NCBI GenBank assembly: GCA_026874595.1
Contig: CM049310.1
Coordinates: forward strand, 24,909,058 to 24,973,057
Origin: Sipunculus nudus
Taxonomy: Eukaryota; Annelida; Sipuncula; Golfingiida; Sipunculidae
Length of the DNA stretch: 64,000 bases
Reading direction: 5' to 3'
Under the pieces are notes generated by a model that had not been told where the DNA came from, did not search any database, and worked only from the letters and a program-made list of their open reading frames with translations. Positions 22,757-36,054 of this stretch are shown piece after piece; positions within the stretch are counted from its first letter, which is position 1; each line of letters begins with the position of its first letter. The position numbers and the translations under genes are program-made.

Positions 22757-24550
22757 AAGTGAACCTGTGAGCTTATGTGCTGGTGTTGCGTCATCTGTAC
22801 ATAAACCAATACTATCTCAAAAATGGAGAAGCTAGCATCACCAAATTTTATGCAAAAAATCAGTCATCTAAAAAACTCTATCGGAGATTGTTTATTTTTT
22901 TGCTATCTGCATTAACTTAGATTTTATAGGTAAAAGCTAAAAAACCTTGTAAATTCTTCTTCTCCGAAACTGTTCAGCCAAATCATCCAATATTATATAG
23001 AATTGATTCTAGGAACAATCTGTCCCAAGTTTGTTCAAATGGCTCTAGTTTGGTGATGTTTGGTCGAGTTACAGGAAGCTGAACTTAGTCATTTAGCGAA
23101 AAGAGTATACTAAAATTACAATATCAGAAATGGCTGGAGCTGTCATCACAAATTTTTATACAGATGTTGGTTACATTAGTGATATTTGAAATTGAGGTAC
23201 TCTTGGCGCCATCTGCACCTACCTTTTTTGTTAGGGTGTCATCTGTCATCAGTACATTAACCCATTATTTCTCAGGAATAGCTGGAGCTAGCATCCCCAA
23301 ATTTTATGCAAAAATCAGTCACTTATCAAATGTTTTGGGATTGAGCTTTTTTTGGTGCCACCCACATCAACTTACATGTTACAGGTGGAAAACTTTGAAA
23401 ATCTTCTTCTCCTAAACCATTAACGAAATTGTTAAAGATTTCACAGAAATGATCCCAGAGATGAGCTGTCTCATGTTTGTTGATTTGGTTTTGGTTTGAT
23501 GAATTTTGGCAGAGTAACAGGAATTTGAACTTAGTCATTTGGCCTAGTAAGCATACTAACATAATAATCTGAGAAACGACAGGAGCTAGCATCACCAGGT
23601 TTTGAACAATTGTTGGTTACAAGAGGTTTTTGTGGCACCACCTACATTCACCTTTTTTTTACGGGCAAAAACCTTGTTATTTTAGCCTCTTTCAGCTTAG
23701 AAATGTTTTGTGATAAAACTGTCAAGCTGAATGGTTTAATTTTTTTAAGAAGAATTATCCTAAGGTAGGGTTCTTTCAATTATAAAGAACAGATTGGGTT
23801 CATTGAATTTTGGTAGAGTCATAGAAAGTTGAAGTTGGTCTTGTGGCCATTATTAAGCCTTTTTCAGACTGAGGGCTGCAATAGTCTTCTTCTGCAAAAC
23901 TGTTGTTTCAACTTCATAATACATATTGCAAAAACATTATTCTTAGGTGGCCTTTGTTCAAGTTAACTTAAATGATTTTGGCAGAATTATTGGACCTAAA
24001 ACACCCCTAGTACACATGACTCAAGAGAAGTTTAATATATCAACCTGAAATTTTGGCCTGTCCATGCATCTTTCTCATACACAAGCCTGGTGTCGCCACT
24101 TACAATGATTTATACACAAAGGATGTCCCTGCTTTTTCTCAGAAGTGATTTGACATATCAGCCTGATATCATATATATGTCCATACATCTCAGATAGTTT
24201 TGTTGTATACAAGACTTGTGGCACCACCTACAATTGTTTTTGGATTTTATGCATCTGTGCACAAAGCTCAAAAGTGGTTTGAAGTATCTACCTGAAGTTT
24301 CGCATGTCCATACAATAAATCCACAATGGCTTTCTCGTTCACAAGACATCATTTTGTGTTGTGTACATCCATGTCAGCATTTCAGGCGTGATGTCTGTGT
24401 AATTGGTGCTTATACTCGGGTTAAAAAAATTTATTACTTGTATTGTACATATACATGTCACACTTGTACTTGTAATGGTGTAGCATGGAAACATTATACC
24501 TGATGTATATCCCATTGCATAGGTTTGCATTAGGCCTGTAGGCCTTGTTT
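22757..24550 (+). mobile_element. dispersed repeat, family C, long copy (1.8 kb)
   Basis: It begins near AAGTGAACCTGTGAGCTTATG and ends AGGTTTGCATTAGGCCTGTA then GGCCTTGTT. The same two ends bound the copy at 39970-40710. The interior holds three to four diverged units of about 450 bp, each with a version of GGAGCTAGCATCACC, AAAAATCAGTCA and GAACTTAGTCATTTRGC. It has no coding frame. The flanks CATTGTTTT and CATTATTTT may be a worn target duplication. The class is unknown; long copies with internal tandem units and no coding are common in bivalves. Confidence 0.62.
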
Positions 24551-26100
24551 TTCATTATTTTCTGTTCCATACTTTACAGTACTTTCCATTCCAGGGGTAT
24601 TGACATTAGTCACACTGGGTGGGTTTGGTGTCAGCAGCCAATCAGCTGTAAAGGATTCATTTGGTGCAGGCTGTTAACCTCCACCAATCCTTCCTCTTTG
24701 TGTGCATGTTTAGGAACCTAATTTTTTGGAGGATACTAAGTCAAACATCATCCCTTGATTTCTCTTGACTCCTGACCTGCTCTACAGGTTTATCAGTACA
24801 CAGAACTGAATCACTTGCCTTGTAATATCAAACAAATGAGGTTCTCACCAACACTGCTCCTGTATTTAGATTAGAATAATATATCATTTATTGGATTCTT
24901 TATGGGTACAGTGAAATTGGCTGTTAGGCCCCAAATTAAATGGTCAATATTGATTTCTCTTTAAAAAGGATGCAGCTCATTTCTAATAATGCCACCAAGC
25001 CTTTATTTTCATGTTGGGTTTGATTGATATTTAACATATCACATATTTCTCATATTAATGAAACCTTGGATCTGCACCTAGAGTCTGTTTTATAATTAAT
25101 AGATAATGATAAATATTATGATATTATTGTGGTAATGATTTAATAATTAAACTTTTGATGCATTAACAATACAATAGACCATTATCTTTACAACTTTCCC
25201 TGGAGAATTTAGCGAAGGTTTAGTTTCACTGTTGAATTCATTTCAGCAAATTTAAATTCTGTATCTAAACCAACAGTCAATGGAGCAACACACTGAAGTA
25301 TTGCTGGAAAATAAAGCTGCACAAAGTTCTTAAATTTCATCACACCCTAAGGAAGGAAGGCACATTTTTGGGTCACTTTAATATTTAGCTCCAGTGTATT
25401 TATTTTTTGCACATAAAAGTTTTGAAACACCAAGTGATCATAGATGCTGTTTGTGCTGATGCTTGTGAAAACACTTGTTGAGGGGGATCATTTATTCAGA
25501 CAGGGAATCTCTGAAACTCGGAGAGTATCTATATAAGCCTTAGTAAAAGAATGGTCATGGAAGCCAGAGGATCAATTCCTTATGCTGATAGTGATAACAA
25601 CAGGCCTCAGCATCAAGTAGACCTTGTTTGTATGCTGGGATCTGGGTGCTTTCAAAATATACAACAAGTGTTTGTGCAACACTGCTATTGGGTCTCTACA
25701 ATGTTTATAAAAGGGTTACACTGGGTGGACAGTATTGTTAGGTGATACAGAAACACAGTTACAGACAGCTCCTTATATGCAACCAAGCTGACATTACAGA
25801 ATTGCTGAGGATGGAGATCTAATGTACAACGAGCTGCTGTGATCTGTCCCATCAACACTTGTGGGACGAGGCAAATCCACTTTATAATTGGAGGCTTTGA
25901 TGGCAAACCTCTCTGAACCTTCCTTTATCCTATTAAATTTGCTTTCCTTATTTATTTTCTTGATTCCTACTGAAATAATACTCATGTCTACATAAAAATA
26001 TGAACATGTCACTTAAAATCTAATTAATCCTATAGAGGAATAAGAAAACTGCTGTAGCTACCTTAGTATTTTTTCATGACTATTGTTTGTACAGCAAGTT
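24551..26100. other. AT-rich non-coding stretch
   Basis: No recognisable repeat or gene. A 64-codon + frame (25551-25745) ends near TTAG|GTGATA but lacks a good acceptor. Confidence 0.4.
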
Positions 26101-26122
26101 ATTCTTATTTATTCAGGTAAGT
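26098..26122 (+). promoter_or_regulatory. candidate recursive splice site
   Basis: GTTATTCTTATTTATTCAG is followed directly by GTAAGTTAA, that is a pyrimidine-rich acceptor joined to a perfect donor with no exon between (AG 26115-26116, GT 26117-26118). This is the ratchet-point arrangement used to remove very long introns in steps, known from flies and vertebrates. It would fit a long intron on the + strand. The tract is shorter than typical ratchet points, and a microexon ending here is an alternative. Confidence 0.3.
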
Positions 26123-26124
26123 TA

Positions 26125-27750
26125 ATTATGGAAATACATTCAAAGCTGCCATGCAGAGCTAAAGACCTGTTGGTCCTTCTTTCTACAGACTTTTTGTCAG
26201 CGTATTAACCCCTAAAAGAATATCTGGAGTGTTTTTATGTGTGGACCATTGTCATGGGACTTTGACAGATCTCTGGGTTAGAGACAAGACATATAGCAGC
26301 TGACGTTTCTCATTACCTGTTACGGTATTCCAGTTAGGATGGCAGTGAAGTGTTACCCAGTGAGGCCCTGGAGGAGCACTGCTGTCATGCACTGATACAG
26401 TCTGTGTCAGGCTGAGTATCCAGCAGGGACTATGGCTCTCTTTCAGGTGGCCAGTAGTGTGTAATAAAGCATGCTTCACCCAATGGTTCTCTGCTCACCT
26501 TAATAAGGTTAAGGGAATATATGTCTTGCAGGTTGTGAATAAATACAGTTTGTGTGATTTGCTGAACCATCACCCATCACAGCACTCTGTCCTGGAAAAT
26601 CAAGTTGTGATCAGGGAATAACTTGGTTTGCCTCAGCTGTTTTATGAAGAACAAGCATTTTTAGGCACGTGTACCCAAAGTTTCTCAGCTGGGTCCACTC
26701 AGATTGTCTTGAATACAGATATGAAATTTGGAATTTAGTTGTGAAGGAGCAAAATATCTTGCCTTAAATGAAACTAGGTCACTGTGACCTGGTTCTTGTT
26801 CAAGCAACAGATTATGTTTTGGATGGTGACTCTGGTTGTGACAATAATTTTAAAGCAGTGTTAAGCAGTTCTTATGTTGCAGTCTGTACAAATCACTGGT
26901 GGGTGTTTGCCACTAGCTTGTCTTTTGTTGAGCAAGCTTCCATATAGCTTTATCTCATTCCTTTAAAATAGTATATTTTAGTATTTTTATAGATTGAACC
27001 TTTGATATTGGATCATTTTTCCTGAAATTCTCTATCTTAAGCCACATGACTATTATAAGCAGCACCCAGACTTTCCTGTGCCCTGTCCATGATGCCTGAG
27101 AAAAAGAAGATTTGGAAAAACCCACCTTTAAAGCCCCACCTAGACTTCAGTGCATGAATCCATACCAGTTTTAGCCAGTCACCAGTTCAGGGATTGGTGG
27201 TTGATCGGTATTAATATAAATTCAAAGACAATGAATCGATGAAAAGTAGACAGAAAGTTTGATAGTATAGAAAAGAATGTTAAATCAAATATCTGATACA
27301 GATTAGAAGAATGTAGTCAGGCTTCCATAAATTTTAAATAGACTGCACTGTCAACAGGAAAGAAGGCCAACTAATATCTGCCCACCGGTGAACATTAAAA
27401 AGCGACAGGGTTAACAAAGCCTAATGTTATTTCTATGAGAATCAAAGCAGTTACATTAACGTTATGTTCTCTTTACAGCACTTAAATTATACTCTGTTGT
27501 TCATTACATGTGGTGTCTTTCCAAGCATTTTTCTGGAGCTCATACAGATTTGCAGACATTTTATTTTATGGTTTGTATGTGACTGCAAGAATTATATGAA
27601 TTAATATTGTTTGAGATTTCCCTTGCAGGTATAGAGAAATAATAAGGAAGGTGGTAAATGAACTGTGTAATAAAACCATCATCTTATAAGGTAAAAAAAT
27701 ATTTTAATTATTTCAAATATATATATTTAATATAGTATTTATCAGAAAGA
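26125..27750. other. AT-rich non-coding stretch
   Basis: No repeat family is recognised. A strong acceptor TTTCCCTTGCAG at 27628 is followed by G and a 19-codon frame (YREIIRKVVNELCNKTIIL), with an AAG|GTGGTA donor possibility after 22 nt. A second recursive-splice reading (CAG|GTATAG) is possible at the same place. Confidence 0.35.
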
Positions 27751-27759
27751 TGAAACCAG

Positions 27760-27895
27760 ATGATCTTGGACATTGAATCGGCCTTTCGATAGATTTTCCA
27801 TTGTGGATGACCGTCAGCTCCCCGCTATCGCCCACATATGTCCTTACCACGATGATGACTTCAGAAGAGAGTCATCTGTCTAAAGACGTAGTGTG
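27760..27895. other. CpG-richer exon-like island
   Basis: At least seven CpGs fall in about 130 bp of otherwise CpG-poor DNA. On the + strand, a frame ending ICPYHDDDFRRESSV then TAA, and another containing MMTSEESHLSKDVV before a good AGT|GTGAGT donor (GT at 27893), both exist. On the - strand a frame reading RTYVGDSGELTVIHNGKSIE is open. All three cannot be real. The base composition suggests constraint, either an exon of unresolved strand or a regulatory element. Confidence 0.3.
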
Positions 27896-29480
27896 AGTTA
27901 AGTGAGGATTTGATGGTTTTAGAGCACTAATTTACTAACTTAAGCCGCAGCAGATGGAGAATCTATGGTAGATCTAATCAGGAAATAGAACCTCATTTAT
28001 ATGGTTATATGAGATAAGCATGGTTAGGAACTCTTGTTCAAAGCTTGTTCCAGCATTCATTTTGTCTACAAATATTTTACACAAAATAAATTTTTATGTA
28101 CCTCATCCATGCATATGATTTTCTTTGTTACAATTCAAGGTTTTTTCAGAAAAATTCAGTCAGTAATTCAAAATTGCATTGGATAGATGTAAATTTTTAC
28201 CTAGTGTATGAAAATAAAAATCAAAGACCAGGTTTTTAACTCAGATCCGACTTCATAGATGATTTAATTTGTCAGTATTTATTGATTTATTGTGAGATAT
28301 GTCAACAGCTAATGTTATCATAAAAACATGTGTACTTGAAGTTTATTAACTGAGAAATTCTATTCACGCTTTTTGCCCAACAAATAAATAATAGTATATT
28401 AAATTGCATATGAAAGTATCTCCTTCACCAGTAACCCTGTCATAAATGCCATGTTATAAAACAATCATGCAGATCAGATCTTTTGAAGTGTTGAGATGAC
28501 TGTTTCAGAAAAATGTTTAAGCCTGAAAACTACTGCCAGTGGATGTACGGATTTTCTGGAAATAAGGTTCAAGGCTTTTCTTCTGCTAATAGATGTCAGA
28601 TATCAGACTTGTCCCCTTAATAACTGGCCTGTACTTTATTGGTACCAATTCTCTTTAAGTCAGTTGCAAGTTTATGAAAATGAATGATAGTTTCACTTTT
28701 GAGGCTTGAACCACATGCAGGGATTCTATCAAGTTTCACTATTCGAATGCTTGTCCTTAAAGTGAGCTGTGGTTGAAGGCAGAACTTGAGAAGTTTTATG
28801 TTGTATTGATGGGGAGATAGAACTCTGGCCCCTCAAGGTAAATGAACTTGCTCTGGAGACTCCTAAGATTGCCTCCCAAGTAGTGTTAAATTGATGCTTC
28901 TCTTACTTATTGATGGCCGGTAGATGAAAAGACAAGGTTAGTGGCCCCAAGGAGGCTGCCGGTAGATACAGCAGTAACCAGGCTGCATTGTGTGGCTCTC
29001 CCGGGCACCTCAGCATGGCTGGCTCATGGTCCCCAGCAGCACTAGTTTACATGGTCTTCAATCACATGGTGTTCTCCTGAGGCCTCACAGCAATACAGTC
29101 CAAAACCACTGAGACTGTTATTATGAAATCTTGAGGAGCTCTTTAATTGTCTCTAGACTGATCTTGTCAAGTATTACATTTATGTTTTGGATACAGAGTT
29201 TGGGGCACATAGTCCTGTCTGTAGCAATACCTGTGTGATAACAAATGACAGAGGTCTCAGTAACATGGGAGACATTAGGATAGACATCAGTCCAACAAGG
29301 GGTCCACCCTCTGAATCATTACTGTACATTTGGGATATAGTCTTCCCATCATAGCAAAGCCACTTCCGTACAAGGTCACATTTCATTTTTCAAAGGTCTG
29401 TCATTTTGCAGTTCTTTCTGGCACTATTCCAGCTTCTAAGATTGTCAGAGTAAACAGTATCTTTTCAGTCCAGCAGTCAT
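27896..29480. other. non-coding stretch
   Basis: Mostly AT-rich sequence with a GC-richer patch at 28900-29060. Two AAG|GT donors (28840, 28935) lack acceptor partners. I see no gene or repeat. Confidence 0.4.
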
Positions 29481-29780
29481 CAGAGCTATAGGGATGGGCC
29501 TTGGTCAATTGTCCGTCCGTCCAACTGTTAGCATTGTTAGCAGGGCACAAATGATAACCACAATGCCAAGGAAGATCATACTACACATGCTGACTGGTCC
29601 TGATAGATCAGTAAACCAGTAAAAACCAAAAAGATGGTCACTGTGGCCTGCATTTCCTGAGCTACAGAGCAAATAATGTGTTTTAGCACTCCAGAAGCTT
29701 TGACATCAGCCTCTAAAAATTCATAAAAAACTCCAGATTCCTTTAGGAATATCTGTATTAAAAGGGTTAAATCTTTGCCC
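29481..29780 (+). repeat. fragment of a GTCC-type dispersed repeat
   Basis: AGGGATGGGCCTTGG, then TTGTCCGTCCGTCC, then a body resembling the mollusc elements that open with (GTCC)n. The copy is short and its ends are not clear. Confidence 0.4.
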
Positions 29781-30239
29781 TGTTGATGGTACTGTATTTT
29801 GAATCAGATTAAAGGTAACCATACATTAAGAATGATATGTTATTATTAAACCTTGATTTGAAGATTTATATGCACAGATCTTGAAACAATCCAGAAGTCA
29901 AAACCACATATTTGAGACACCGGATTAAATCACAGGGCTTCTGTCAAGATTTCACCAATTTTCCTTTTGAGTCCCTGACAGTGATCAACAGCCCTCAGCT
30001 CAAAAGTCCAACACCTTGATCACTAAGCTACAATGTACCTACCATTCACAATTAGGTAAAAGTTAAAGATTCATTTGGTTATTTTGTCTTCTTTGTACAT
30101 TTCTTGTTGAGGCCATCAGTGTTTACATACAAATTATGAAAACTAAAATTATGCTTCTTTATTGGTCTTTTGAGCTTGAGATCCCTACTTTGATCCCTGT
30201 TGATGCTTCAAAGGCAAGATCTCAAAACATGATAAGGTT

Positions 30240-31135
30240 AACTCTGATGTCATAATGACAAGTAATACCACTTTCGGACGAGTTTTAAAACCTGGTGACC
30301 TGGACCTTAATTTTCAAGATCAAATCTGCCAAAATGTGAAATTTTTGTGAACTTCATAACTTTTGAAGTGTTTATCATTTTGTCCTCAAATTTGGTACAC
30401 CATTTGTTCCTACCAAGTTCTCAGAGGAATTCAAAACCCTGTGACCTAGGCCACTATCTTCAGAGTCAAATCGGCTGAATTGAAGTTATTGTCTTGTGAA
30501 CATGATAACTTTTGAAGGGCTGCATATTTTCCCCAAAAATGTTAAACTCTCATTGTTCCTACCAAAATCTCAGAGGAGGTCTACACCTGGTGACCTTTAC
30601 CTTCATCTTCAAGGTCAAATCTGCCAAAATGTGAAATTTTTGTGAACTTCATAACTTTTGAAGTATTTATCATTTTGTCCTCAAATTTGGTACACCATTT
30701 GTTCCTACCAAGTTCTCAGAGGAATTCAAAACCCTGTGACCTAGGCCACCATCTTCAAAGTCAAATCAACTGAATTAAAGATATGTCTTGTGAACATGAT
30801 AACTTTTGAAGGGCTGCATATTTTCCTCAAAAATGTTAAACACTCATTGTTCCTACCAAAATCTCAGAGGAGGTCTACACCTGGTGACCTTTACCTTCAT
30901 CTTCAAGGTCAAATCTGCTGAAATGTTAAGTTTTTGTAACACCTGAAAAAAATTTTAAAGTATTTCACATTTAGTCCTTGAATTTGACACACCAGATCTT
31001 TCTGCCAAAATCTCATCAGAGTTAAAAAAATGGTGACCGTGACCTTCAAGGTCTGCTGAAATATAGAATTATTGTTTTGAGATAGTGCATATTTTATCCC
31101 TAATGTTTTGGGATGGCCCATTGGGGGAGACATAT
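30240..31135 (+). repeat. dispersed repeat with three ~295-bp tandem units
   Basis: The motif ATGTGAAATTTTTGTGAAC starts at 30334 and 30629, and a diverged ATGTTAAGTTTTTG at 30923, a spacing of 294-295 bp. Each unit also carries CTTCAAGGTCAAATCTGC, GTTCCTACCAA, TCTCAGAGGA and TGGTGACC/TGTGACC. The unit length is close to the 288 bp of the array at 5.0-7.4 kb, and both contain AAGGTCA, so the two may be distant relatives. No coding capacity. Confidence 0.8.
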
Positions 31136-32545
31136 ATCTATTTTGCAGTGCAAAAACAAAGCCATTCTAGTTCCTAATGTTACCTGCAGTATAGGCATCC
31201 TCATCTATAAGAGTTAATGCTCTTGGAATTATGTCTTCATAGCCAGTCTCACCACTGAACTCTGCCATTTCCCGGGTGTGTACCAGTCAGAAAACATTCA
31301 TTACCCTTTAATATTAAAGGGTTAATTCAATTGTGAAAATATCAGCAATTTTATATATTCACTTCTTTTTCTGTGAGTATGATCAATATTCAGTCATTGC
31401 ATCAAACAAGTCATTGCAGTAACAGAATTTCTAAAGGAAAAATTGTAGACATTTTTTTTTTTTTCCATTAATTCAGCCTTTTAGCTCATAAATGCAAATT
31501 ATCTCCAGACCTGTATAGAGATACATCAGTATGGAAATAGTCCATCATGGCATGTTGTTTCATGGATCAAAAAGCATATAGACATTAATGACATTATAGT
31601 TAATTCAATAATAGGAGGGTTATTTTTTTGTTATCAGTGTAGTCATTATGAAAGAAAGCACCAGAAAGACTGTCCATTAACATTATAGTGACCCAAATCA
31701 GGGCGCCAGGATGTGTTTTCAGCCTGCTGGAGTGGAAAATTGCACTTTCTGAACTTTCTGTGAAGAAGGCTGGATACTATTGATTGGGGAGTCAAATCAA
31801 GGTCTTGCCTGGCTATCTTAAGTGACCAAGAGTGACTGCATGTGAAATTTGTCATGGGATGGAGCTTTGGACCAGTTTAGATATGGGATGAAGCCAATCA
31901 CAACTTGTTGTTTTCATGGCTGAAGTTTATGACCTGTATTGATTGAGCGTGCTGCCAGATTCCACACACCTCTCACACAGCTGTCGTGTCCTGGCTGGCC
32001 AATCTATACGCACCACTTTTTTCTGCCTTTTCCTCCTTCTTGCTAGTGTTTTTGCTTGGTGGAGAAAGTGGAGCCTGCATAACCCACACTGGGTCTTTTG
32101 AGGTATTTCCTGTTAGCTGATGGGGGTATTTCTTGTTAAAAAGGAACGTTCTGTGTATTGCAGTATTATCAGGTAGGCTTTTCTCTTAACAATATAGAGA
32201 ACTATGTGCAGGTTGCCGAACTGAGAATAAATAATTTTAAAAAAAATAGTCTTTCATTATTATTGTGTCAAATAAAGTTTTTTTTCAAAGGTAGAAGATT
32301 ATCATCATTAAATTCTTTGAATGTTCCAAAATAGTTTCTCCTTTGACAATGAACATGACATTACACCCCTCTACCTCTAGTGCGTGCAGTCTTAAACTTG
32401 AGAACATGTTCTTCTGCCAGTAACATGATTGTTAATGATTTACCAAGCCAGAATCACCCACTGTGTAATATTACTTTAAAAGTACCAATTTTTCCTTAAC
32501 ATGTATGTGCCACTGCCATCTCCAGCCTTGCAGTTCATAATAGGT
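31136..32545. other. non-coding stretch with T13
   Basis: T13 at 31452-31464. CAG|GTAGGC at 32170 follows a TATTGCAGTATTATCAG stretch, without coding support. Otherwise nothing is recognised. Confidence 0.4.
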
Positions 32546-33660
32546 TTAGTTTTTATACACCAGTCTAAGGTGGTCCATATTATGGTATGGGCAGCATCTT
32601 ACCAGGGATTTGATGGATTTTCATGAAACTCTCCATAACTATTTACCAATATATTATGTCATTCAAGTTCCATTCAAGGAAAAATCCTCAATTTTTTAGT
32701 AAGGTCAGAGGATTCTTTTTCGTGTCACTGCATTAACTTACCAGGAATATTGTGGATTTTGATGAAACCAATATAATGTCTCACCTAAATCCAATTACCA
32801 GCAAAATCCATGGATATTTAATAAGGTCAGAGGTCATTAGACTATGGTCAGAGGATTCTTTTTTAGTGTCACTGCATTAATTTACCAGGAATATGATGGA
32901 TTTTGATGAAACCAATATAATGTCTCACCTAAATCTGATTACCAGCAAAATCCATGCATATTTAATAAGGTCACAGGTCATTAGACTATGGTGGCATCTT
33001 GATGGCTTACCAAATATCTGATGGATTCTCATGAAACTTAATATAATATTTTTACCAACAGAATTACTCACCTCAATTAAATTTTCAACAAAATCCACAA
33101 ACATTTAAATTAATGAGGTCAGAGGTCACAAGACTGCCTTTTGGTTTTGCTGTCATAACAAGGAATTTGATAGGTTTTGATGACATTCAGTATGGATGTT
33201 TAACAATCAAAATAACTCCCCTGGGTTCAGTTGTCTGCAAAGTCTGTGCACATTTAGTATGGTCAAAGGTCACAATACATATGCGCATCATGGACAATTG
33301 CATTCAACAAGATGTAACTTATATAAGGACTGATACCACCAATGGGTTTACAGTTCATAACATTTTCAATTTCTTCCACCAGATGTCAGCATCATTGCCT
33401 TAATAAATGATGTGAACATACAAGAGTGATTCTGCATCCAAAATATTGATCATGATCATTTCTAAAATAAATGCACCTCACCTTACAGCCCACCTCTCAC
33501 AGCCCATGTCATAACAACATTTCCTAGGAATCCATCACAAACTTTTAACATCTGTCTTACACAGACAAACAAACAGATAGGACAGACAGATATTTGCAGA
33601 GATGTATAACCTTCAGTCAATGCTGTTGGCAGGTCCAATAAAGTAATATACAAATATACA
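32546..33660 (+). repeat. old dispersed repeat with AGGTCA-containing units
   Basis: Diverged copies of TTACCAGG...GATGGATTTTSATGAAAC, AATAAGGTCAGAGGTCATTAG and GTGTCACTGCATTAA recur at about 32.60, 32.73, 32.87, 33.00 and 33.15 kb. The terminal part includes TAACCTTCAGTCAATGC near 33609. The 96-codon + frame here (33113-33403) is inside the repeat and not a gene. Confidence 0.6.
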
Positions 33661-36054
33661 TAATCCTTGAGTCAAGGTATGGTTCAAATTAAATAATTTG
33701 TTTCAATGTAATTTGCTGAAGCTGTTAATATATATAAGCTATTTTGTGTGGTTGAGTTGTTTCTTCAAGATTTGAACTTTACCATCAGCTGTGTGCTGTA
33801 GTCAGTTCTCTAGGTAGACTGTTCAGTTTTTCTTGTGGTCTCTTTATCCATTTGTTAAGTGGGATTGCTTGGAATGGCTTATTTTATAATTCACCTCTGG
33901 CTCAGCATGCATGAAGCTTAAGACAAAAACTGCCTGTCTGCGAGTCACTAATTTTAATTAAAGCTGTTATGCAGACAGATTTGTTTGTCAGCTGTGAGCC
34001 AAAAGTAACTCTAGAATCTAAGTGTTTCAAAAGAAACTGAACAAAAGAAACAAAACAGTTAGGTGATTTTGAGAGTAATTATACCTTTATTATGATAAAT
34101 GTCTGTGAACTTTGTGAAAAAAAATTGTCTTTTAAAGACAACAAAATGTAAGACATGCCACCTGTACTTCATATGTACATAAAATACATTCTCCAGATGC
34201 AGGTCTGGAAAAAATATTGCAGTATAAATACTCTAATCTTTCTAATAAATGCTCTTTTTGCACAAATGCTAAACCATTTATATGTGTGCCATTTAGTAAC
34301 AGCTTATTGACAGTTTCCCATGAAGAAGTGAAGACAAGTAACAATGAATATAAATTAGCAAGGCCATTTGAAAGTGAAATATGGTGATAAAGATACTGAC
34401 AAAAATGATCTGTCAGAACAATCTAAAAAGACTTTTTTTGGATTAAAAGATATATAGAATGCATAAATAAATGATGGATTTTATAGTATCCAACAGTGTC
34501 TTCCTGAATGTCCCTGAAATGTTAAATGTTAAAATAGTTTTGTAGACTGTGGAGAAATATGTATTCCTATAAATAACGAATCTTCCCCATCAAATATTAA
34601 CTGAAAATAACAGTGTCAAATTACTAAAATAACATTGCATGGGAAATATTTTAAAGCAAGCTGCTCACCTACCTTTTTTGCAGAAATTATGTGATTTCTG
34701 GCTTACTCTGTGTGCATATTAATGATAATGCCCTTTGCAAAACTTTGGTTTAACTGACTTTCTGCCAGATGTTCTTGTTTGATTTATTTGGATTATTTTG
34801 GCGGGACCCCCACATGTTATTTACATGTGGATTTAAATATAATGGACAGCCAGTGTGTGATTGAATCAGTGTTTTCTGGCCTATTTCTTTTTTATAAAAT
34901 TTTCAAGGGATTATCTTTAGTTAATAGATGTCAGATACCAGAATAAGTCCCTTTAATAGAAGGCATGGGTGTCCTAGTATGACTTTTATCACAGGAACTA
35001 ACTCTGGTACTGTAGTGACCTTGAAGCATATGTGACTTCTTGCCTTTAATATAGAAAGTTATGCTGGGTGGGCAGACTGTTTGACATGACACGAGAAGAA
35101 TGGCTTACAATCAGTCAAGTGATCAAAATAGTTTGGAACAGTTGTTATATTTGAAGGCTCAAAGTGGCATTTTTGTATGACATGAAATTATAGGGTATTG
35201 TGTTTCTTGCTGTATTGTTCTGAAGTTGTAAAATCACATTACATAACTTAAAAATCAGATTACTTAACTTTTAACACACACTTAATGCCAGGTGAGAGGA
35301 AAAATCAGTTTTATATGTACACTTCACCAAGTTATCATGAACAGGTTAATGACGAATTTTAGTTCATTCTGCAGTTAAATGTGTGATTAGTTCTTGTATG
35401 CTGACTGTGCCCAGTTGTAGACATGTTATCCATGTGCCTGAACTTAAAATAATCCTGTTTCTTACGGTAAGTAATTTTTAAACTAAGAGCAAGTTTTGCC
35501 TCAATGCTGCATGACTACCAGTAGTTACAGAAGGAACTTTGCTAGAAGATTTATATGGATGGTCTTGATTTACTTTGTATTAGAAACAAAAAATAAAACA
35601 TTACCAAGTTACTGTGGTGTTAATCAAAGTTGGCAGTATCATATCATGAACACTGATGGTTTGACCTGAGTTGAGGACAGCTGGGATTTATAAGACTGAG
35701 GTTTTGTGGGATTTTACCAGATGCTGGATCACCCCTGGTGGAAGTGACAGGCGTCATTTGGGGCTCACCAGGGGCTTTATCAACCAACTTAGTGGGGGCT
35801 ACCAAGGACTGCCAGAGAGGAAACTATTGCAGTCCACTAGCTAAAATAGTTCATCAGGGAACAGACTGAGCAGTAGGAATGAGTTGTTAGCTACACACTG
35901 CTGCAGTACTGAAACAGTCCCAGCTTGCATCAAACACTGAGGTATCAAGTTCAGATCAGGATTTGTAGTGTCCAAGCTGATCATCAGCAGCAGCAGCAGC
36001 CAGTGATGATGCAGGCTGTGATTGAAGCAGATAAATTAAGTCTGTATTGATCAG
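33661..36054. other. AT-rich non-coding stretch
   Basis: An inverted repeat CCACATGT-TATTT-ACATGTGG lies near 34810-34831. CTTACG|GTAAGT at 35466 is a strong donor after a 46-nt open stretch (HVIHVPELKIILFLT) with a weak acceptor. (CAG)n of six units lies at about 35985-36002. No gene is claimed. Confidence 0.4.

Noticed and set aside
24158-24530. Overlapping frames of 63-95 codons on both strands
   Set aside because: They lie inside dispersed repeat family C and have no support.
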